From positions 1 through 59,397 of the forward strand of contig JAWABQ010000004.1 of the NCBI GenBank assembly GCA_038884575.1: 59,397 bases of DNA, read 5' to 3'. Below are positions 40,908 through 51,072 of the stretch, piece after piece. The translations under genes and the position numbers were made by a program. The DNA is from JAWAAW01 sp038884575. Lineage in GTDB: Archaea > Nanobdellota > Nanobdellia > Woesearchaeales > ARS49. Position 1 is the stretch's first letter, and every line of letters starts with the position of its first letter. Below the pieces are notes generated by a model. It had not been told where the DNA came from. It searched no databases and worked only from the letters and a program-made list of their open reading frames with translations.

Positions 40908-41109
40908 TTTTTCAAATCCCCCAAGCCCCTGAGGGAGCAAGGGGGCATCCGCTTGTTTCCAAGGGATAAGCCATAATAAGCATTGCAAATTAAAGAGCCT
41001 TTTGGCAAAAAAACCGCAAATTTTCCGACGACAAAACAAGAATTTCCGCGCCTTGCCGCAGATTTGCGGAATACTGCCTTAATTCCGGAAATTTTCCGCT
41101 TTTGCCGGT
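40908..41109. other. gap between the surface operon and the transglutaminase gene, with short inverted repeats
   Basis: The gap holds near-palindromes CGGAAATTTTCCG (41086-41098) and CCGCAGATTTGCGG (41056-41069) and other CCGCAAATTTTCC-like copies. A weak TATA-like element (TCTTTAATTTGC on the reverse strand) near 40990 could drive the transglutaminase gene. The repeats may be an operator, a terminator, or both. Confidence 0.4.
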
Positions 41110-41721
41110 TCAGCCCTTGACCCACCTGAGGTATGCAACAGGGCTTGCGGCAAGTATCCCGTACTCAGGGTTGGCAAGCACGTACAATGCAGCAAAGTCA
41201 GTGCCTGCTGCCTGGCCTGCAATGTAATGGTCAGGGGCATAGCCGCGGGCAAATGAGACTGCACCATTGCGGAAAGCAAGCGGCACCTCCTCGCAGCTCA
41301 GCGGGGCTCCTGTGATTTTGTACGCATAAGTGCACAAATACGCTGACATGTAAGGCGTCGGGTCAAAATAATAATAGCCTGCAATGCCTGAATAAGTGTG
41401 GATTGAGCCCTTCTTCAGGGTCATATGGCTGTAATAGCTCACTTCAGGAACCGCAATCCTGTCCACCATGAAAAAAACCTCCTGCGGGGCAAGGATTTCT
41501 GCAGGCGGAAGCTGGTCCATTGTGTAATTTGCCTTGTGGAAAGGCAGCTGCGGCAAAGGGGGCATGTTTTTTGGCGCAACCCTGAAAACATCAGAGCCCA
41601 CATTAAACAGCTCATAATCCCCAACAGCAGCGCCGGTTATTGACTTGTACGATACGCAGAGCATAAGCGCAAGCGCGCCGATTGCCACAATCCCAAACAA
41701 AACAAGTTCCCATTTATTCAT
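41110..41721 (-). CDS. membrane-anchored extracellular protein, last gene of the surface operon
   Basis: The 203-residue protein has one N-terminal helix (WELVLFGIVAIGALALMLCVSY) and a beta-rich ectodomain with two Cys (YLCTYAY..., LSCEEVP). No family recognised. GGTGG supports the ATG at 41721, which overlaps the preceding membrane-protein gene by eight bases. It is the last gene of the run starting at 58230. Confidence 0.6.
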   Translation of the reverse strand: MNKWELVLFGIVAIGALALMLCVSYKSITGAAVGDYELFNVGSDVFRVAPKNMPPLPQLPFHKANYTMDQLPPAEILAPQEVFFMVDRIAVPEVSYYSHMTLKKGSIHTYSGIAGYYYFDPTPYMSAYLCTYAYKITGAPLSCEEVPLAFRNGAVSFARGYAPDHYIAGQAAGTDFAALYVLANPEYGILAASPVAYLRWVKG

Positions 41722-42523
41722 TCTCAACCACCTTTTTAACAGCAGCAACCCAGAGCACCCTTGTCCAGGCAACAGCAGGAAGCGAAACAACAATGCCGAA
41801 AACAAGGGGACAGTAAGGGCTGTAGCTCATAAGCGCAAAGGGCACTGCAACAGCCATGAAAAGCACTGCTGCGCCAATAATGTGCACAGGCAAAAGGAGC
41901 CTCCATGCCTTTGCGCAAGCCACAAAAGTGCTCCTGAAAACATTGGCAGGCAATGAGCCGTATGACGCAAACACAAAATACGCAAAAGCCCAATAAACCA
42001 GCAATGCCGTCATGTTCGCAGCCTTCAGCCCCATCACAGGCATTATTGAGGATGTTGCGCCCTCAACCAGCTTCAATACAACAATGCTCACAGGAACAAG
42101 GGCAAGAATCCAAAGCAGGCTCATTCCAAGAAATTTCAGTGCAAAATCAGCAGGGGAAACCTTTTTTCCAAGGGTTTTGTGCGCCAAAAACCACACAATA
42201 CCCTTGCAGGCAAGCCATGCAACAGCAGCCCCTCCCAAAAACAGGAAGATGTACTGCAGCAGCAAATGGTATTCTGCTGCAAATTCCTGCGAGGCGCCAA
42301 ATGAGATGTTCTGCAGGGTTTCTGCCTCTGCAACAGCCCTTGCCTGCTCGCCAATCATTTGCGTCAGCCTGGCAAGGTGCTCGCTTGCCCTGCTGAAAAC
42401 ACTGTAATGCAGCCTCACAATGGCATAAACAAACACGAAATCAACAGCAACAGCAATGAGTCCAAGCCTTTTGTTGCCCACAAACGACTTCCACGACTTT
42501 GAAACAATAGAAACAAAGCTCAT
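41714..42523 (-). CDS. polytopic membrane protein of the surface operon (second copy)
   Basis: About six membrane helices (IAVAVDFVFVYAIV, YIFLFLGGAAVAWLACKGIVWFL, LKFLGMSLLWILALVPVSIVVL and three more). It resembles the membrane protein at 50191 in length, helix order and the segment around the first helix (VDFVFVY versus IDAAFVV), so they are probably paralogues. It may hold or export the giant proteins encoded beside it. The start is taken at 42523, the ATG just inside the preceding stop (ATGA-type overlap); the frame to 42541 is less likely. Confidence 0.65.
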   Translation of the reverse strand: MSFVSIVSKSWKSFVGNKRLGLIAVAVDFVFVYAIVRLHYSVFSRASEHLARLTQMIGEQARAVAEAETLQNISFGASQEFAAEYHLLLQYIFLFLGGAAVAWLACKGIVWFLAHKTLGKKVSPADFALKFLGMSLLWILALVPVSIVVLKLVEGATSSIMPVMGLKAANMTALLVYWAFAYFVFASYGSLPANVFRSTFVACAKAWRLLLPVHIIGAAVLFMAVAVPFALMSYSPYCPLVFGIVVSLPAVAWTRVLWVAAVKKVVENE

Positions 42524-45500
42524 CTTGTCATCTTGCAGCACTCGCAGTCTGCTGCTTCAAGTGATTCATATCCCTGCGTTATGCAATCATCTCTTGGTAT
42601 TCCACAGGTGCCATTAAGCTCTGCACAAGTCTTTGCTGCTGCTGGCGCAGGAGCAGCCGGAGCTGCTGCTGGTGCGCTTTGGAATTCCCACTTGTAGCTG
42701 CCATACCTGCTGACAATGTCAATAGGCGCAACTTTCTGCACGTCAGATGCATTCAAAGCCACGTAATTGTCCCCTGCGTACTGGTATGCCCTGTATTCCC
42801 ATTTGCTTTCGCCCGAATCAAGCTTAACGAAAGTCATTGTAACATCCTTGTTTGCAGTAATGTTGGGGTAAGTTATGAGAAGCACCTGGCCTTTTGGCTT
42901 CTCATTAAGCTCTGTGATTGTGTGCATTACTGACTGCACGTATTCTTTTTTCGCGCAACGCACCTTGAAATCAACTGTCTTTTGCTGCTGCTCGCCTGTT
43001 TCAGGGTCTGTGCTTATCTGGTCTGTCTGGGTGCCCTGACTGTTTGCATCATAAAGCGTGAATACTGCCTTCCAGCTCACAACAGTGTTTGGATTGCACC
43101 CCTGCTCCACAGGCCCTTCTTTCACAGGCACATATTTCACAAGCAGCTGCAATGCATTCACGTTGTTAAACTCAGCCCTGCTGAAATCAATCGACACAGA
43201 GACAGTCTGCGCAACACCTGCTGCTGTAAGAGCACCTGGCATGTTGAATGACACGTGGTTTACAGGCACGTCAGGCGACTGATAGCCGGATGCAAGCACA
43301 TTGCCAACAGCATAGCGCATGTACCCATTGCGGTCAGGCTCAAGCTTTGGAGCAGCAGGGTTAATCTGCCAGACCTCGTACTTTGACTCTGCTGCTGTCG
43401 GCTTGCCGTATTCAGGGAAGTTTATCAGGAATGTGTAATTGTTGGCAGCAGGGTTAAAGCCTTCTTTCACATTGATGAAAGTCACAAACTTCTTGGTGGA
43501 TATCACAGGCCATATTGCCTGCTCTGGCTCTGCAGCCCTTGCGCCTGTAATGCTGTGGCGCGCTATTGTTTCCTCATTCACCTCAAACCTGCCCAGGATA
43601 TCATCACCTGGCTCAGGGACAAGCTTTGTGTAAACCCCGTTTGTGGAAAGCTCATAAGGCAGGCTTGTTGCCTCATTGGTAATCTGCAGCGGCTTTGTGG
43701 TGCCGTCAGGAAGCAAACCGTCAACAACGCGGTTTGCAGCATCCCGTATCTCATATGTCAGGAACTTCCTTCCCTGGCTCTGGAACCTCCTGTCTTCTGA
43801 GATTTTTTGCTTGATTTCAAGGCTGAAATTAAGCTTGTCTGTGAGGGCAAAGGCAGGCTGGTTTGCAGGAAGCACTGCTTTTGCAGACAGGATTTTAATC
43901 CCGCTCTCCTGCTCTCCAAACAAACACCTGAACTTGCCGCTGAACGCATCAAGCGCGCAGAACGCAGGGGCTGCCCCGCCTGTCTCGCGGATTGAGCACT
44001 CTGCCTTGCCTGTGCGCATCTGCCTTGTCATCGGGTCCATCCATTCCCATTCAAGGATTGCAGTATCATACCTGTAGCCTGCATTTGCATAGGAATTCTG
44101 CGGACTGACAACAAACGGTGCATCAAAGCTGACAAAGTCATACTTCTTTGCCAATCCTGTACCAAGGTCAGGGGCGCTCACAGTCATGACCTGCTCTTTT
44201 CCATAACAGTCGCATTTGCCATTGGGATAGTCGCGCAAGTCGCAGCTGAAATCAGGGCTGCACTTCAGCTTAAGCCAGTACCTTACATCTGCGCCTGCAA
44301 TAAGGCCTCCGGCAATCCTGTAAGCCCAGGTTGTGAGCCCGCTCGGGTCTGTTGTCGGGTCATAGCTGATGAAAGTGCGCTCACAGGTTGTCAGCGCAGC
44401 GCTTGTGTCAAGCGGCATTTCCTCAACCTGCTCCTGGAACAAGCCCCTTACATTAAGGTCCCATGTTCCTGTAAATGCCCAGATGCAGATTGCATGCACA
44501 AGCTTGCGCTCGCTGAACAATGACCTGAACAAGGGAGAATCACCATATCGCTGGTTTATGCTCTTTGTCACTGCAGTGCCCGCGCCTGTGATTGCAGAAA
44601 GCACATCATCAAAGCCCCCAAGCCCAAGCCTCATCCCAACCCCTGGAGTGTTGAACTTCTGCGTGAAGCAGGTTATGACCTCATAAAACAGGTCGCATAT
44701 TGTTCCTGAAAGCTTTGCCTCGCAGAAACCCTCGCTTCCCTCGCCTGTCAGGAGTATCTTGCTGAAGCAGCCATGCAGGGCATTAAGCACCCCGCGCCAC
44801 ATCTGCAAATAGCCAATGACTGCAGGCAGGCATATGCACTGGATGCTCCTCAGCATCCCGGACTTGGGCTCAACAATGTATGTTTTCTCAGGAGTCCCGA
44901 CAATCTCATAAACCTGCTTCCATGCCTGCCTTATGTTGCCTGAAAGCTGGCAGGGCGTGATTGTGTAGCCGCTCGGGCTGCTTCCCTCGCAAAGCGCATC
45001 ATAAAGGCACTTTATCTGCGCCTCCTCTGTCAACTTTTCCTGCGTCTTTCCTGCCTGGGTTTTCACAGATGTCTGCTGCTCAAAGCACCTGGTCACATCT
45101 GTCTCAAGCGCTGCAGTAAGGCCTGAGCGCAGGGTCAGCTGGTTTGCCTTCTTAACGCCCGCCTCCTGCTCTGACATGCCCTGGAACTGCACTGTCTTTG
45201 CAACATAGCCCGAATAAACAGAATATCCTGTGGCTGTCCCGCCGCCTCCAAGCTCTGCAATCGAAGGGCTCCTGAACGAAAGGCGGCCTGCAGTGAAATT
45301 CCTTGGCACTACAAACAGGAAAACATCATTGTTGTCAGCGCCAGGCCTTGCAGGCAACGGGCCCTCCCACCGCGCCTCAACCCTCACAGGCTGCGCCTCT
45401 GGCTCCCCTGTATTTGACTCGCAGAAGCCCGCGACTGCATTCCACACCTGGTTGCAGCCAAGCTTTGCAAGGTCTTCTGAGTTTGCCTGCTGCGCTGACA

Positions 45501-48252
45501 GGCACGTGCTTTGCCCAAGCTCATCAAACGTGTCAAGGCCCTCGCCAAGGACTGTTCCAACGCCGCACGCGCTGCTCCAGTCCTTCTGGTACTGTATTCC
45601 GCAGCAGTTCGGGTGCGCAGGGTGCAAAAGCTTCTTGCAGTCCTCTTTTTTCGGGCCTGACGGGAAATTCACAGGGCTTTCCCCCTTTGCAATCTTGTAA
45701 AGCTCGCCTATGCCAAGCCTTCCCTTGTAAGTGCCGCTGGCGATTTCCTGCTGTACGTTGCGGAACTCAACGCTTTCCTCAGGAGGCTCCCCTCTTTTGG
45801 CAGCTTTTGCGCGCGCAGCTGCAAGCGCCTCAGACCCTGCAGACTCCCATGAAACACCTGAGTAAGTGGGGCTTATGTAATTGAATTCCTTGCCAGTAAA
45901 TGCGCAGTCATTGCCCGAGAATATCTGGTCTTTCACAGCCCATTTGGAATAAAATGCCTGGTCTGCTGCCTTTACACTGGCGCTTTCTGCAAGCGCAACC
46001 GCATTGCCTGCATTGTCCTTTATGTATGTTGCAAATGTCGGGGCGCTCGGGCACCCAACCCTGTCGCAGATTGCATTCATAACATTCATCTCAAACTTTT
46101 TGCGCGACTCAAGGACATTCTGGCACTTTGTGCAGGCCTCGCGGTCCCTTCCACCCGTCTTATCACTGCCGCCCCCTGATGACTTGTATGCCTGCTCGCA
46201 CATCCCTGCCTCTGCAACAGCCTTGTTGAACTTGTTAGCAACACTGCTGACATCGCAAGCCATCTTTTCAGAGAAATAATTATACATCATCCAGACAGCG
46301 CTTGCAAGGCAGCCGTAAAGCGCATACTCACCTATCGTGGTAAGCGGGTTAAGCACCTTGTCAATCAGGCTTATCATGTTGCCAAGCAGCTTAACCGTGT
46401 TCCTCAGCATGCCTTCGGGTATCACATCATTGGGTATTGTCTGGTCAATCGCGACCTCCACAGGTATGCAGATGTTCTGCACCCTTGTCTCTATCTTCGG
46501 CGTGACTATGGGCATCCTTGGGTCTGTTGGCTTGAGCTGGATTATTTCCTGGAACTGTATCCTCATCTGCAGGAACAGCTTAACACATCCTGTCCCTGGC
46601 ACAAGGCATTCGCCCCTGCGGTGACCTGACAATGCAACCTCTTTCTCATTTGAGCCGGCGCCCGGCTTGTCAGGCAGCGGGTCAACATTGGTGAACTGCA
46701 CCTGTATGTAGCCGATTGTGTCCTTCGGGCCTTTTGCGCGCGTAAACGAGCTTACCTGTATCCAGTCATGATCATAATCCTTGCTTGCATCAGCGGCAAG
46801 CGCAATGGGCCTGACATCAATCCTTCCAAGCTTTGCCTGATATCCGCCCACATAAGTGATATTGAAAGGAATCCCTATCTGCTGGATTCCCTGCACCATC
46901 AGCCTTGGCATAAGGATGTCAGGCAGGGCCTCGCCAACATTTGCAATCCACCAAGTGCCAGAGCCGCACAAAAGGAAGTCAACATCAACAGGGCCATAGC
47001 TTGCCTTGTTGCCTGAAAGGTCAACAGCCTCAAGCCTTATCTTGTTTGCCCAGCCCTCCCCTGCCTCAACAGTTGTCCTTTGCGCGCCTGTCTTTATGCG
47101 CACATCTGTCCTGAGCCTGACCTTTATGGAAAACGAGCCGTCAGGCTCTGTCACCTTGTGCTCAGAAGGGGTCTTTTCGTCATTTATGTAAACAAAAACA
47201 GTTGCCTGCTCATCAAGCCTGCCCTTTATTGTAATGTCAGGAATGTAAGACGGGCTTATGCTGCCAAGGTTTGTCTCCAAAAACCTGGGGCCAAGTGTGT
47301 CCATCAGCACGGTCTGCCTGATTGTCTGCCTGTTGCCTGCAGAATCCTCAAATATTATTTCAAGGTCATTTGCGCCCTGCGTAAGCGGGATTGTAAGCGA
47401 GAACGGGCTTCCTGCTGATGTAACCTGCCAGGGCGTCTCGCAGCTCAGGTTCACAGACTCAGGGAAAGGCGCAGTTGCATTTGACTTTCCTGACTTTGTT
47501 GAAGCCGCAAGCTCGGCTGAAGTGCCGATATTGCAGCTTGTGTCAACAGCAGAAACGCTGTAAGTGTACTGGCTTCCTGACTTGAGGCCTGTATCCCTGT
47601 AGCTTGGCAAAGACACTGCTGCAATGCGCTTGCCGCTGCGCTCAACAAGGTATTCCTTTATGTCTGCCGCGGTGCCAGGGTCCCATGCAAGCTCAATCGC
47701 ATCATCATCTGCCCTGTTCACGCGCAAATTATTGACGATGTCAGGAGGGACAGAGTCTGTCTTGTGGATGACTCTCCACTTTATTGTGACCTTTTCGCTC
47801 ACATCGCCTGAGACAGTGATGCTGTTGTTCTTTGTCGAGGCAGGGATTTCCCTGTCAAGCCTGACCACGGGCGGAGAGTTGTCAAACACAAGAGTGTACT
47901 CCTTTTGCGCAACCTGGTCATTCTTGTGCGCCTCAAGCCTTATCTTGTTCTCGCCCTGGACAACTGAAATGCTCGTAAACCTGAAGCTGCCATCTGCTGC
48001 TGCGTTTCCAACCCTTTGCCTCGCATTATTCACAAACACGTGCACTGCTGCAAGCGGCGCTGTCATGCCCTCAACAGTTATCACGGACGAATGCGAATAC
48101 TGGGGAATGCTTGCCTCTATGCCGAATGCTGCTGCGCCCTCAACAACCCATCCTGTAAGGGCATTTGCAGTGGCAAACGGCAGCATAACCACCAGCACTG
48201 CCATCATTGCCGCAGCCAGCTTACTCAAATTCAGGCCTGAGCGCATCGCCAT
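42520..48252 (-). CDS. giant secreted protein with Ig/FN3-like and Cys-rich domains, 1910 aa
   Basis: Signal peptide (MAMRSGLNLSKLAAAMMAVLVVMLPFATANA), then Ig-like and FN3-type repeats (SVITVEGMTAPLAAVHVFVNN; PPDIVNNLRVNRADDDAIELAWDPG...YTYSVSAVDTSCN). A beta-rich region follows, then helical Cys-rich sections with CxxC-like pairs, one shared with the 1042-residue protein (CLP...WR...C...G...C...C). A long C-terminal region of beta domains ends in a Cys-rich tail (CGIPRDDC...CECC). It is presumably a disulphide-stabilised external structure. No enzyme motif is seen. The start (48252, or the ATG at 48246) follows GGAGGGAGGG and overlaps the upstream stop. Confidence 0.75.
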   Translation of the reverse strand: MAMRSGLNLSKLAAAMMAVLVVMLPFATANALTGWVVEGAAAFGIEASIPQYSHSSVITVEGMTAPLAAVHVFVNNARQRVGNAAADGSFRFTSISVVQGENKIRLEAHKNDQVAQKEYTLVFDNSPPVVRLDREIPASTKNNSITVSGDVSEKVTIKWRVIHKTDSVPPDIVNNLRVNRADDDAIELAWDPGTAADIKEYLVERSGKRIAAVSLPSYRDTGLKSGSQYTYSVSAVDTSCNIGTSAELAASTKSGKSNATAPFPESVNLSCETPWQVTSAGSPFSLTIPLTQGANDLEIIFEDSAGNRQTIRQTVLMDTLGPRFLETNLGSISPSYIPDITIKGRLDEQATVFVYINDEKTPSEHKVTEPDGSFSIKVRLRTDVRIKTGAQRTTVEAGEGWANKIRLEAVDLSGNKASYGPVDVDFLLCGSGTWWIANVGEALPDILMPRLMVQGIQQIGIPFNITYVGGYQAKLGRIDVRPIALAADASKDYDHDWIQVSSFTRAKGPKDTIGYIQVQFTNVDPLPDKPGAGSNEKEVALSGHRRGECLVPGTGCVKLFLQMRIQFQEIIQLKPTDPRMPIVTPKIETRVQNICIPVEVAIDQTIPNDVIPEGMLRNTVKLLGNMISLIDKVLNPLTTIGEYALYGCLASAVWMMYNYFSEKMACDVSSVANKFNKAVAEAGMCEQAYKSSGGGSDKTGGRDREACTKCQNVLESRKKFEMNVMNAICDRVGCPSAPTFATYIKDNAGNAVALAESASVKAADQAFYSKWAVKDQIFSGNDCAFTGKEFNYISPTYSGVSWESAGSEALAAARAKAAKRGEPPEESVEFRNVQQEIASGTYKGRLGIGELYKIAKGESPVNFPSGPKKEDCKKLLHPAHPNCCGIQYQKDWSSACGVGTVLGEGLDTFDELGQSTCLSAQQANSEDLAKLGCNQVWNAVAGFCESNTGEPEAQPVRVEARWEGPLPARPGADNNDVFLFVVPRNFTAGRLSFRSPSIAELGGGGTATGYSVYSGYVAKTVQFQGMSEQEAGVKKANQLTLRSGLTAALETDVTRCFEQQTSVKTQAGKTQEKLTEEAQIKCLYDALCEGSSPSGYTITPCQLSGNIRQAWKQVYEIVGTPEKTYIVEPKSGMLRSIQCICLPAVIGYLQMWRGVLNALHGCFSKILLTGEGSEGFCEAKLSGTICDLFYEVITCFTQKFNTPGVGMRLGLGGFDDVLSAITGAGTAVTKSINQRYGDSPLFRSLFSERKLVHAICIWAFTGTWDLNVRGLFQEQVEEMPLDTSAALTTCERTFISYDPTTDPSGLTTWAYRIAGGLIAGADVRYWLKLKCSPDFSCDLRDYPNGKCDCYGKEQVMTVSAPDLGTGLAKKYDFVSFDAPFVVSPQNSYANAGYRYDTAILEWEWMDPMTRQMRTGKAECSIRETGGAAPAFCALDAFSGKFRCLFGEQESGIKILSAKAVLPANQPAFALTDKLNFSLEIKQKISEDRRFQSQGRKFLTYEIRDAANRVVDGLLPDGTTKPLQITNEATSLPYELSTNGVYTKLVPEPGDDILGRFEVNEETIARHSITGARAAEPEQAIWPVISTKKFVTFINVKEGFNPAANNYTFLINFPEYGKPTAAESKYEVWQINPAAPKLEPDRNGYMRYAVGNVLASGYQSPDVPVNHVSFNMPGALTAAGVAQTVSVSIDFSRAEFNNVNALQLLVKYVPVKEGPVEQGCNPNTVVSWKAVFTLYDANSQGTQTDQISTDPETGEQQQKTVDFKVRCAKKEYVQSVMHTITELNEKPKGQVLLITYPNITANKDVTMTFVKLDSGESKWEYRAYQYAGDNYVALNASDVQKVAPIDIVSRYGSYKWEFQSAPAAAPAAPAPAAAKTCAELNGTCGIPRDDCITQGYESLEAADCECCKMTR

Positions 48253-50194
48253 ACCCTCCCTCCATTATGAACTCCATCATGTTAAGCTTTTGCTCATCTG
48301 TTATTGATGTGGGCAGATACTCAACAAGGTGGATTATTATTGTTGATTTGCCTGCAATGTCAGTATAAGGAATCCTGACAAGCTGCGCATTATACCCGCC
48401 AATCTGGTTGTTGCGCAGCATAAGCATTGCATCAATGTCATAATAAGCATCATCAAGCACCAACTGCAAGGTCTCATTTGAAGTTGGGAAGCCGACAAAC
48501 TGGTCAAATGTGCTGTTCACAAGGCTGAGCGCAACAGACACCCTTTCGCTTTCCTTCAGCTGCCTTGGAGCGCCCCAAGTCTTTGTCTCGCCATGGTACG
48601 GGTGCACGACAAACTTCATGCTCATATCCTGCAGTTTTTTCATCGGAATCGCAACACTATCCCCCCTCAGCTGCGCTGTTGCCGGCAGATACCCTTCTTT
48701 TGAAGCAGTGATGAACGGGTTTGCACACCCCCTCGGCAAATAAGTTGAAAGCCTGTAAATTCCGCCCTCTGCAGATGTTGTGCCGAGCTCGCATTCCTGG
48801 TCAAGGCACCTGTAAGTGAGCTTCACGTCAGGCATTTCCATAAGGATGTTTGTGCCCTCAAGCTGGCCAATGGCACTGATTTCATACAATTTGTCGCCAT
48901 ATGTCATGCAGAACTCAGGCGCCCCAAAGTCAATGCTCTGGAACCTCCTCAGGCCGAATGCAACCCTTTCAGGCGAGTTCTGGTTGATAAGGACAGGGAA
49001 AGCAAACTGGAACACAAACCCCTGGCCATTGAATGCAGAATCATCGCGTATTGACGCCTTAATGCTGTAAATTATGTCATAAACAAAATGCCACTGGTTG
49101 ATGCACAACAGCCTCAAGTACTTGCCAACGCCCCTTCCAGCATTTGACTTCAGCAAAGCGCCGTCATTTGGCTGGGCATTGAGCTGGATGCCCCACGCAG
49201 GCTGGTACTCAAAGCCAATCTTCAGGTCAGTGGGCTTTATGCCAACATCATAAAAGAACTTGAAGTACTGGTATGCGTCCTGCGGAGCTTGTGTTCTTGG
49301 GGGCTTCATGTCCTGACCCTGCTCAAGCTCTTTTGTCATGCGCAAATAATCCTTGTGCAAAGCCTCATAAACGCCCTGCTTCTGCGTGAACGGGAAAAAG
49401 TCAGTGTTCTTGATGCGCGTTGTCGGAATATTGTAGTAAAGCAAAGTCTGCAGCCTGTCCCGAACTTCAGGCAGCCTCCAGCGCTTAACTCCGCACTCGA
49501 TTGTCAGGCCATCAAGAGGGATGTTTTCGCCGTCAGCAGCCATCAGGTCAATTGTAGCATTCTCAAAAAAGGAATGCCTGTTCTCGGCTGACATTGTCGC
49601 ATTTGCAAGCTCCCAAATCCGGCCAAGCCGCACAGGCAGCCGCACAACAAACTCAGGTATTGTCGTGGTCCTTGTGCCTGTTGTCAGGGCAATAGGCCAC
49701 GAAATCCTCAAAATCACCTCGTCTTTTGCAATAATTGCCCTTGTGCTTATGTTGCCCTCCTCCTGTATGGAGTACTGGTCCCTGAACGGCTCAAATTCAC
49801 CCACGCATTCCCTCAGCCTTAGCGTGACATACCTTGAGATCTCGCGCTCCATGTAGCCAATGCTTGGAGTGCGGTCCTCGCCCTCATAATACCACAACGG
49901 CACCTTGAAGTAGTTTGCAGAATCAGCAGGGATGTATGCAGTCGGAGTCCTGTCAATAATCCCTGGCAGTTCAATAAAGCCGCCCTGAAGCCCAAGCAGG
50001 CCGATGCCCTCGCGCGCAACCTCATTTGCGCAGCCATCCACGTAATTGTAAAACGGCCTCACATCCTCAGGGACAACAATTGCCTCCTCAACAGGCTTCA
50101 TCACCTGCCTTGTTGTCAAATAAACAACAAGCGAGACGCTGACCAGCAAAACAAGGCCGATGATGATGAACACTGTCAGCTGGCCTTTTTTCAT
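48221..50194 (-). CDS. large membrane-anchored protein with pilin-like N terminus (copy B)
   Basis: The N terminus MKKGQLTVFIIIGLVLLVSVSLVVYL has a short basic leader and hydrophobic helix like class III signal peptides (possible cleavage after KKG), but the Glu usual at +5 is missing, so it may be just an anchor. The 600-residue ectodomain contains a segment, CLDQECELGTTSAEGGIYRLSTYLPRGC, of the type seen in small beta-sandwich regulatory domains, with three Cys. It is a paralogue of the gene at 56062. Both sides of the gene overlap neighbours (ATGA at 50191). Confidence 0.7.
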   Translation of the reverse strand: MKKGQLTVFIIIGLVLLVSVSLVVYLTTRQVMKPVEEAIVVPEDVRPFYNYVDGCANEVAREGIGLLGLQGGFIELPGIIDRTPTAYIPADSANYFKVPLWYYEGEDRTPSIGYMEREISRYVTLRLRECVGEFEPFRDQYSIQEEGNISTRAIIAKDEVILRISWPIALTTGTRTTTIPEFVVRLPVRLGRIWELANATMSAENRHSFFENATIDLMAADGENIPLDGLTIECGVKRWRLPEVRDRLQTLLYYNIPTTRIKNTDFFPFTQKQGVYEALHKDYLRMTKELEQGQDMKPPRTQAPQDAYQYFKFFYDVGIKPTDLKIGFEYQPAWGIQLNAQPNDGALLKSNAGRGVGKYLRLLCINQWHFVYDIIYSIKASIRDDSAFNGQGFVFQFAFPVLINQNSPERVAFGLRRFQSIDFGAPEFCMTYGDKLYEISAIGQLEGTNILMEMPDVKLTYRCLDQECELGTTSAEGGIYRLSTYLPRGCANPFITASKEGYLPATAQLRGDSVAIPMKKLQDMSMKFVVHPYHGETKTWGAPRQLKESERVSVALSLVNSTFDQFVGFPTSNETLQLVLDDAYYDIDAMLMLRNNQIGGYNAQLVRIPYTDIAGKSTIIIHLVEYLPTSITDEQKLNMMEFIMEGGYGDALRPEFE

Positions 50195-51072
50195 TGTTCA
50201 AGCCTCCTGAGGGTGTTTCTCATGCACGTCCTGTACCATGCCATGAATGCAAAATAAACAATGAACGAGACCGCCAGTGCAGCCTTGTCCTGCACAAGCC
50301 GCGGAAGCTGGATAAGCACCACATAAACAATAAAAAAGTAGCAGTACGGGTGGACAAAGCTGATTATGCTGCCAAGCCCTGTGCCAAAAGCATCCTTCAG
50401 CGCAATTCCAATCGCGCGGTTTTTCGTGTATGAATAATGCAGGACTGTGGTGATATGGGTATAAAGCAGCATCATGATTATGAAAAGGTATGCGCCTGTA
50501 ACCTGCCTGGCATTTGCAAGCAAAAGCACCATAAACCCGAACCAGACAGTGCACCAGGCAATGCTGATTCCAAACATTCGCGCAAGGAATGACAGCCTGG
50601 CGCGCTTTCCAAGCAAAACAAGCCAGATGAGGGAGCGTGCAACAGAATACAGCGCAACAAAAATCAGCCAGAATATTATGACAGCAATTATTGCCTTCAT
50701 AAACACATTTCCAATTATGTCATTATAAGTGGTTAGCATCTCCTCAGTGAGCGTGGCTCCAACCTGGATTGGCTCAAGAGCCGCAATGTTCCTCATCATC
50801 ACAGCATACAATGCAAAGCCAAGGAGCACAACAAGGACAACAAATGCAGCATCAATGAACATCACCAGAACAAAATCCTTTTTCAGCCTGAACGAGCCAA
50901 GAAAAGCCCTGAACTGCCTTATTGCATATTCCTTGTTGCTGAACAGCAATACAAGCCCTGCAATTGCAATAAGCGCAGCCTGAACATAGCCCCTTTTGTA
51001 GGACAGGACTGCAATTATTACAAGAACCAATCCGATTATCCGCGGCATTGTGACAATCTCCTTTGGTTTCAT
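50191..51072 (-). CDS. polytopic membrane protein of the surface operon (first copy)
   Basis: The 293-residue protein has about seven helices (IIGLVLVIIAVLSY, LIAIAGLVLLFS, VLVMFIDAAFVVLVVLLGFALYA and others) and little polar sequence. It resembles the protein at 41714. ATGA overlaps join it to both neighbours. No transporter or enzyme motif is seen; a role in anchoring or translocating the large extracellular proteins is inferred from the operon. Confidence 0.65.
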   Translation of the reverse strand: MKPKEIVTMPRIIGLVLVIIAVLSYKRGYVQAALIAIAGLVLLFSNKEYAIRQFRAFLGSFRLKKDFVLVMFIDAAFVVLVVLLGFALYAVMMRNIAALEPIQVGATLTEEMLTTYNDIIGNVFMKAIIAVIIFWLIFVALYSVARSLIWLVLLGKRARLSFLARMFGISIAWCTVWFGFMVLLLANARQVTGAYLFIIMMLLYTHITTVLHYSYTKNRAIGIALKDAFGTGLGSIISFVHPYCYFFIVYVVLIQLPRLVQDKAALAVSFIVYFAFMAWYRTCMRNTLRRLEQ

